From Smittium mucronatum (lineage: Eukaryota; Kickxellomycota; Harpellomycetes; Harpellales; Legeriomycetaceae): 27,517 nucleotides of DNA. The translations under genes were made by a program, and so were the position numbers. The notes under the pieces were generated by a model. That model had not been told where the DNA came from. It made no database searches and saw nothing but the letters and a program-made list of their open reading frames with translations. Numbering within the stretch: position 1 is the stretch's first letter; the number at the start of each line of letters is the position of its first letter. The stretch covers positions 1 through 27,517 of the forward strand of contig LSSL01004753.1 of NCBI GenBank assembly GCA_001953115.1. Direction: 5' to 3'. Of this stretch, positions 23,879 to 27,517 are shown in pieces.

Positions 23879-25823
23879 ATGGACCAAAAAATACCTGAAC
23901 ACAGAAGAAATGCTTATAAAAGCAGAGGTGTTTTCATGCAAGATGAACTTCGCAGAAGAAGAGAGGAACAATCTGTCGAGCTCCGCAAGCAAAAAAGGGA
24001 TGAGAATATTACCAAAAGAAGGAACTTTGAAGCCGATCTTGACATATCTGACAGCGAGGACGAGGCTGTAGATGCTTCAGCTGTAATAATTTTTTGCATT
24101 ATTTATGTCTTTTTAATCTTCTTCCTAGCTTGTTTTGACCCTTTATCTTTCTACTATTAGGCTGATTTCAATTTGCAAGAGATGAAAATGAATTTGTATT
24201 CTGATGATGTTGAAAGTCAATTGAACGCTGTCACTAAATTTAGGAAGCTCTTGTCAAAGGAAAAAAATCCCCCAATAGAGGAGGTCATCGAATGCCAAGT
24301 TGTCCCAAGATTCGTTGAGCTTTTACGCTCTCCTCATTCAGTCATTCAGGTTCGCTATCATCTTTCTCTTTCTTTATCCTGAATTTATTTTTTTTTCCCT
24401 TCCATCGTATTTTAGTTTGAATCAAGTTGGGCTCTTACGAATATAGCTTCCGGTTCTTCTTCTCAAACTCAAATAGTCATTCAAGCTCAGGCTGTTCCCA
24501 TTTTTGTTGAATTATTGAGCAATGATAATCTTGATGTCCGTGAGCAGGCTGTTTGGGCTCTTGGAAATATAGCTGGTGATAGTCCTGCGTGTAGAGATTA
24601 CGTTTTGGGCGAAGGTGCTTTGATGCCTTTGTTGAATCTTTTGAACGAAAATCACAAATTATCTATGCTCAGAAACGCAACTTGGACTTTATCTAATTTT
24701 TGCAGGGGAAAATCTCCTCAACCTAACTGGGAAACAGTATGTTTTTGTTATTTATGTCCTATATCCATCTCCCATCCCACTTGTGCCATTCTATTTCTTT
24801 ATCTTTGGTTATTTATTTATTCTCTTTAGATTTCCCCAGCTCTTCCCGTATTATCTAAACTTTTATATTCCGTTGATGAGGAGATCCTTACCGACGCTTG
24901 TTGGGCCATTTCATACTTATCAGATGGCTCCAACGAAAAAATAGAAGTAGTTATCCAGACTGGTGTCGTCCCACGTCTTGTCGAACTTTTGGCGTAACTA
25001 GCCCTTTCCTTTATTCTTTGTTTTAATTTTTTTTTTTTTCAGTTTTTTATGCTGCCGCTAAAACTCGTATGTTACAAAAAACTGCTTTTAACTGTATAGA
25101 CATCATCTCACCTCTGTCCAAACTCCAGCTTTAAGATCTGTAGGAAATATAGTTACCGGTTCAGATGAGCAAACTCAGATTGTGATCAACTGTGGAGTTC
25201 TCCCCGCTTTGTGCAATCTGCTTAGATCCCCAAAAGAAGGAATACGCAAAGAGACATGCTGGACTATATCTAATATCACTGCCGGTACTACCGATCAAAT
25301 CCAATCCATTATTGAGAGTAATATAATCCCTCCATTATTGGATATTCTTCAAAATGGTGACTTTAGAAGTCAGAAGGAAGCATGTTGGGCAGTATCAAAT
25401 GCAACATCCGGAGGACTTAGCCGACCAGACCAAGTTCGGTATCTCGTCCAGCAAGGATGTATCAAACCTCTTTGCGATCTCTTAACCTGCATGGATAATA
25501 AGATCATTCAAGTCGCCCTTGATGGTCTCGAGAATATTTTGAAGGTTGGTGAATTTGATCAGCAGGCTTCTGGGGATGAGTTGAACCAATATGCTCTTAT
25601 TATTGAAGAGGTTGGTGGTATGAACAAAATCCACAGTCTCCAGATGCATGACAATCTTGAAATATACAAGAAAGCCTTCGGTATCATTGATAAATACTTT
25701 GGAGAAGATGATGATGAGAATGTCATCGAAGAACCAGAGGTTGATTCAAAAACAGGCGAATTCGTGTTCCAGACTAATGTTTCTGCACCACAGGGTGGTT
25801 TTGATTTCGGTTCAAATCAATAG
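23879..25823 (+). CDS. SRP1: Importin subunit alpha (karyopherin alpha), five exons
   Basis: Adaptor that binds classical nuclear localisation signals in the cytoplasm and carries cargo through nuclear pores with importin-beta. Exons: 23879-24082, 24161-24349, 24416-24736, 24830-24993 and 25100-25823 (TAG stop at 25821), giving 533 residues, the usual family length. Exon 1 (residues 1-68) is the importin-beta-binding domain, with basic clusters RRRR at 25-28 and KRR at 46-48, then an acidic stretch. The remainder is armadillo repeats with the Trp/Asn pairs that grip the signal: WALTN (136-140), WALGN (178-182), WTLSN (221-225), WAISY (263-267, Tyr here as in yeast), then WTISN and WAVSN in exon 5. 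The C-terminus is acidic and ends in GGFDFG-like sequence typical of the family. The ATG context is good (A at -3, G at +4). Exon joins were placed by family similarity and GT/AG borders. Exons are clearly less AT-rich than their surroundings. Fungal-like; identity is near certain. Confidence 0.97.
24083..24160 (+). other. Intron 1 of the importin-alpha gene
   Basis: 78 nt, phase 0, GTAATA donor and TATTAG acceptor. It separates the importin-beta-binding domain from the armadillo region. A TTGAC about 25 nt upstream of the acceptor could be the branch site. Exon 1 would otherwise read through this intron and stop at its end. Confidence 0.93.
24350..24415 (+). other. Intron 2 of the importin-alpha gene
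   Basis: 66 nt, phase 0, acceptor TTTTAG. The donor is GTTCGC, far from the usual GTRNGT, but the family similarity (…SVIQ then FESSWALTN…) fixes the junction and no other nearby GT fits. CCTGAAT, about 33 nt before the acceptor, is a plausible branch site, followed by a long pyrimidine tract. Confidence 0.93.
24737..24829 (+). other. Intron 3 of the importin-alpha gene
   Basis: 93 nt, phase 0, GTATGT donor (consensus) and TTTAG acceptor, with pyrimidine-rich sequence throughout. The junction joins …QPNWET to ISPALPVL…, as in other importin-alphas. No clear branch site was seen. Confidence 0.94.
24994..25099 (+). other. Intron 4 of the importin-alpha gene
   Basis: 106 nt, phase 2 (splits an Ala codon as GC|A), donor GTAACT, acceptor GTATAG at 25099. 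The joined reading …[19 protein letters not shown]… is the family sequence. A closer AG at 25041-25042 follows a long pyrimidine tract but would lead to a stop at 25059-25061, so the distal acceptor is the coding one. Confidence 0.92.
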
Positions 25824-25941
25824 ACTTTTTTCACCTCTTCAAGTTTGATTAATACTAAGTGTATGCTTTAATTCTTACTAAGTATTTTTGATCATTTCCT
25901 CCACTCCATTCCTATTTCACATTTTCTCGCCCATATTTTAT

Positions 25942-25947
25942 AATAAA
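25942..25947 (+). terminator. Polyadenylation signal AATAAA of importin-alpha
   Basis: AATAAA about 120 bp after the stop codon, preceded by T-rich and C-rich 3' UTR-like sequence (25824-25941). Position and sequence fit, but the actual cleavage site is not visible. Confidence 0.55.
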
Positions 25948-27419
25948 CATTATTAATATACAAACTTTTGAGTTTATTTTTATTTTTACCTTTGTTTTAT
26001 TTTTTTTAGGTCTGTTATATCATTGAATCCTTCAATTTTATTCACTTTTAATATTAATATCCCTTTTAAGCATTTAATGATCCGACGTTGGGTGATTTAT
26101 AATAACTTTTTAGCGGTGTTATCAATTATTTTGGTTATTCACTAATCTTTAAAAAAATTTTACAAGTTGAAAGCCTGGATCATGCCGGCTAATTTTTTTG
26201 TTTGTTTATGTAATAGCTTAGAGTCTTGGGGATAATATACCAGTGACTTTTCTTGTATTTTTTAGGTTTTCAGGGCAGAAATAGAGCTTCTCGATCAAGA
26301 TTTGCGATTTTTATTGAATTTAATATGGGATGAACCTCTCTAATATCCCAGGGGTTTCCAAAGAGACTGATTTTACTACATTAGAATTTCTCCCATCACT
26401 TTTATTGTCCTAATATATCTTGTACATTATATTAATTAGATGAAGCGTATGACATATTATTTGTTATTTTTCATCTCTAACGCAAACGATTTTTTCACTA
26501 ATAGAATAAACTTTTAGCTAGCTAGCATTCACTTTATTAAACTGTTAAAAATATTATAATTATTATTCTTGAGTATGTGTTTTTTTTACTAAGTTTCTTA
26601 TGGATATACACCATTGGCTATTAAGATAATATATAATGCCTAAAAAAATAGATAACTATTATCATCAATAGATTTGGTATAAAATATCATCCTCCTTACT
26701 CCCAAAAACTAAAGCCATTATTAGATTAATAAAAATATTAATAGAAAATTTATAACACATTCTAAAAATAATATATTACTATAATTTTAACTATTCTATG
26801 TATATTTTTGGTTTAATATCCAATAAAAAATAGAAAATTGTTTAGTAAAAACTCTACAAAATTTTCAATAAAATATGGTATAATTGAAAATTAAATATTA
26901 GTTAAATTGGGATGAATTCACAGTATTCAATTTCAAGATGATATTTTTTTAGATCAATTGATAATAATTTGTCATAGAGGATTTGGAAACGCGATAGAAT
27001 AAGGTATATATGAAAAAATACAGGAAATTTATTACAAATTATAATCTTATTATTTAAATTGATTGTGTTTAAAAATGTACACAGGAGAATTTCGTTCGCC
27101 TTTTTTTTATTCAAATTAAGATAAATTCTCGAAAAATCATATATTACTGAAAAATTGTTGTTAAAGTTGACTTATTAGAGCCACAAAACTGACTTAAATA
27201 ACATGATGATGTTATTTGATCAAAAAAATTGATTTTATATAAACCAAGAGAACGATTTTTTTTACAGAAAATCGAATAAAATATAATTTGAAATTAATAA
27301 TGATATATTTTATTTTTACATAACAGTTAGTTAACTTTAAACTATGTATTTAAAATAAACCTTTTCAGTGCCAAATTTGAAGAGTAAAATCAATTAAGAA
27401 AAAAGTAACATCCTATTGG
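25948..27419. other. Downstream AT-rich spacer, nothing recognised
   Basis: No protein-like frame on either strand. A short inverted repeat (AGCC…GGCT at about 26170-26190) was noted but is too weak to name. Confidence 0.55.
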
Positions 27420-27517
27420 TTTTTTTTTTTTGTATCACGGAATTTTATTGTAAGATAAAGTCATTAAAAACTATGCTAAAAAAATATGAAAAAAAGAAAA
27501 AGATGTATAGAAAAGAC
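27420..27517 (-). mobile_element. Second copy of the poly(A)-tailed repeat, cut by the window edge
   Basis: A run of 12 T's (27420-27431), then the complement of ccgtgatac and of AATAAA (27431-27450), and tcattaaaaactatgcta at 27461-27478. This is the 3' end of the repeat seen at 16525-16621, in reverse orientation. The rest of the element lies to the right of the window. Its simple poly(A) tail, without AAAT interruptions, may mean a different insertion age. Confidence 0.75.

Noticed and set aside
23914..24099. Minus-strand open frame opposite importin-alpha exon 1
   Set aside because: Ser/Leu-rich antisense reading of the Arg/Glu-rich importin-beta-binding domain; a coding shadow.
25648..25848. 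Second + strand frame at the end of importin-alpha
   Set aside because: Out-of-frame reading of exon 5, whose real frame is certain from the family.

Overview
The window looks like part of a fungal nuclear genome. One intact, intron-containing protein gene sits near the right end in about 23 kb of very AT-rich DNA full of decayed transposable elements. The gene encodes importin-alpha, with a fungal-type sequence, four short phase 0 or phase 2 introns and a complete 533-residue product. An early-diverging lineage (Mucoromycota or Zoopagomycota type) is a reasonable guess, because a DIRS-type retrotransposon is present and the importin resembles zygomycete and basidiomycete forms. The sequence does not settle the species.

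Layout. 1-5.4 kb: AT-rich, no recognisable gene, one less AT-rich island at about 0.95-1.4 kb with an 11-C run. 5.4-8.06 kb: a decayed DIRS-like tyrosine-recombinase retrotransposon on the + strand, with reverse transcriptase (YMDD), RNase H (DNT) and tyrosine recombinase (HSTR) still readable in order. A tiny retroposed insertion interrupts the reverse transcriptase frame. 8.1-12 kb: coding-like but unassigned debris on both strands. 12-16 kb: extremely AT-rich, nothing recognised. 16.0-16.6 kb: a less AT-rich, poly(A)-tailed repeat whose 3' end recurs in opposite orientation at the right edge (27.42-27.52 kb). 18.6-20.8 kb: a decayed non-LTR retrotransposon (LINE) on the + strand. 21.73-21.78 kb: a second tiny insertion with a perfect 14-bp target duplication, from the same family as the one at 6.2 kb. 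23.13-23.31 kb: a small TTAA-flanked inverted-repeat element, probably a piggyBac-type MITE. 23.88-25.82 kb: the importin-alpha gene, followed by a polyadenylation signal. 25.95-27.42 kb: AT-rich, nothing recognised.

The only working gene visible is importin-alpha. The rest is a record of successive transposition (DIRS, LINE, short retroposed tails, MITE), with later decay that appears rich in transitions. No bacterial-type operon, CRISPR array, rRNA or convincing tRNA was seen. All transposon assignments come from reading short conserved motifs by eye and need profile searches to confirm.
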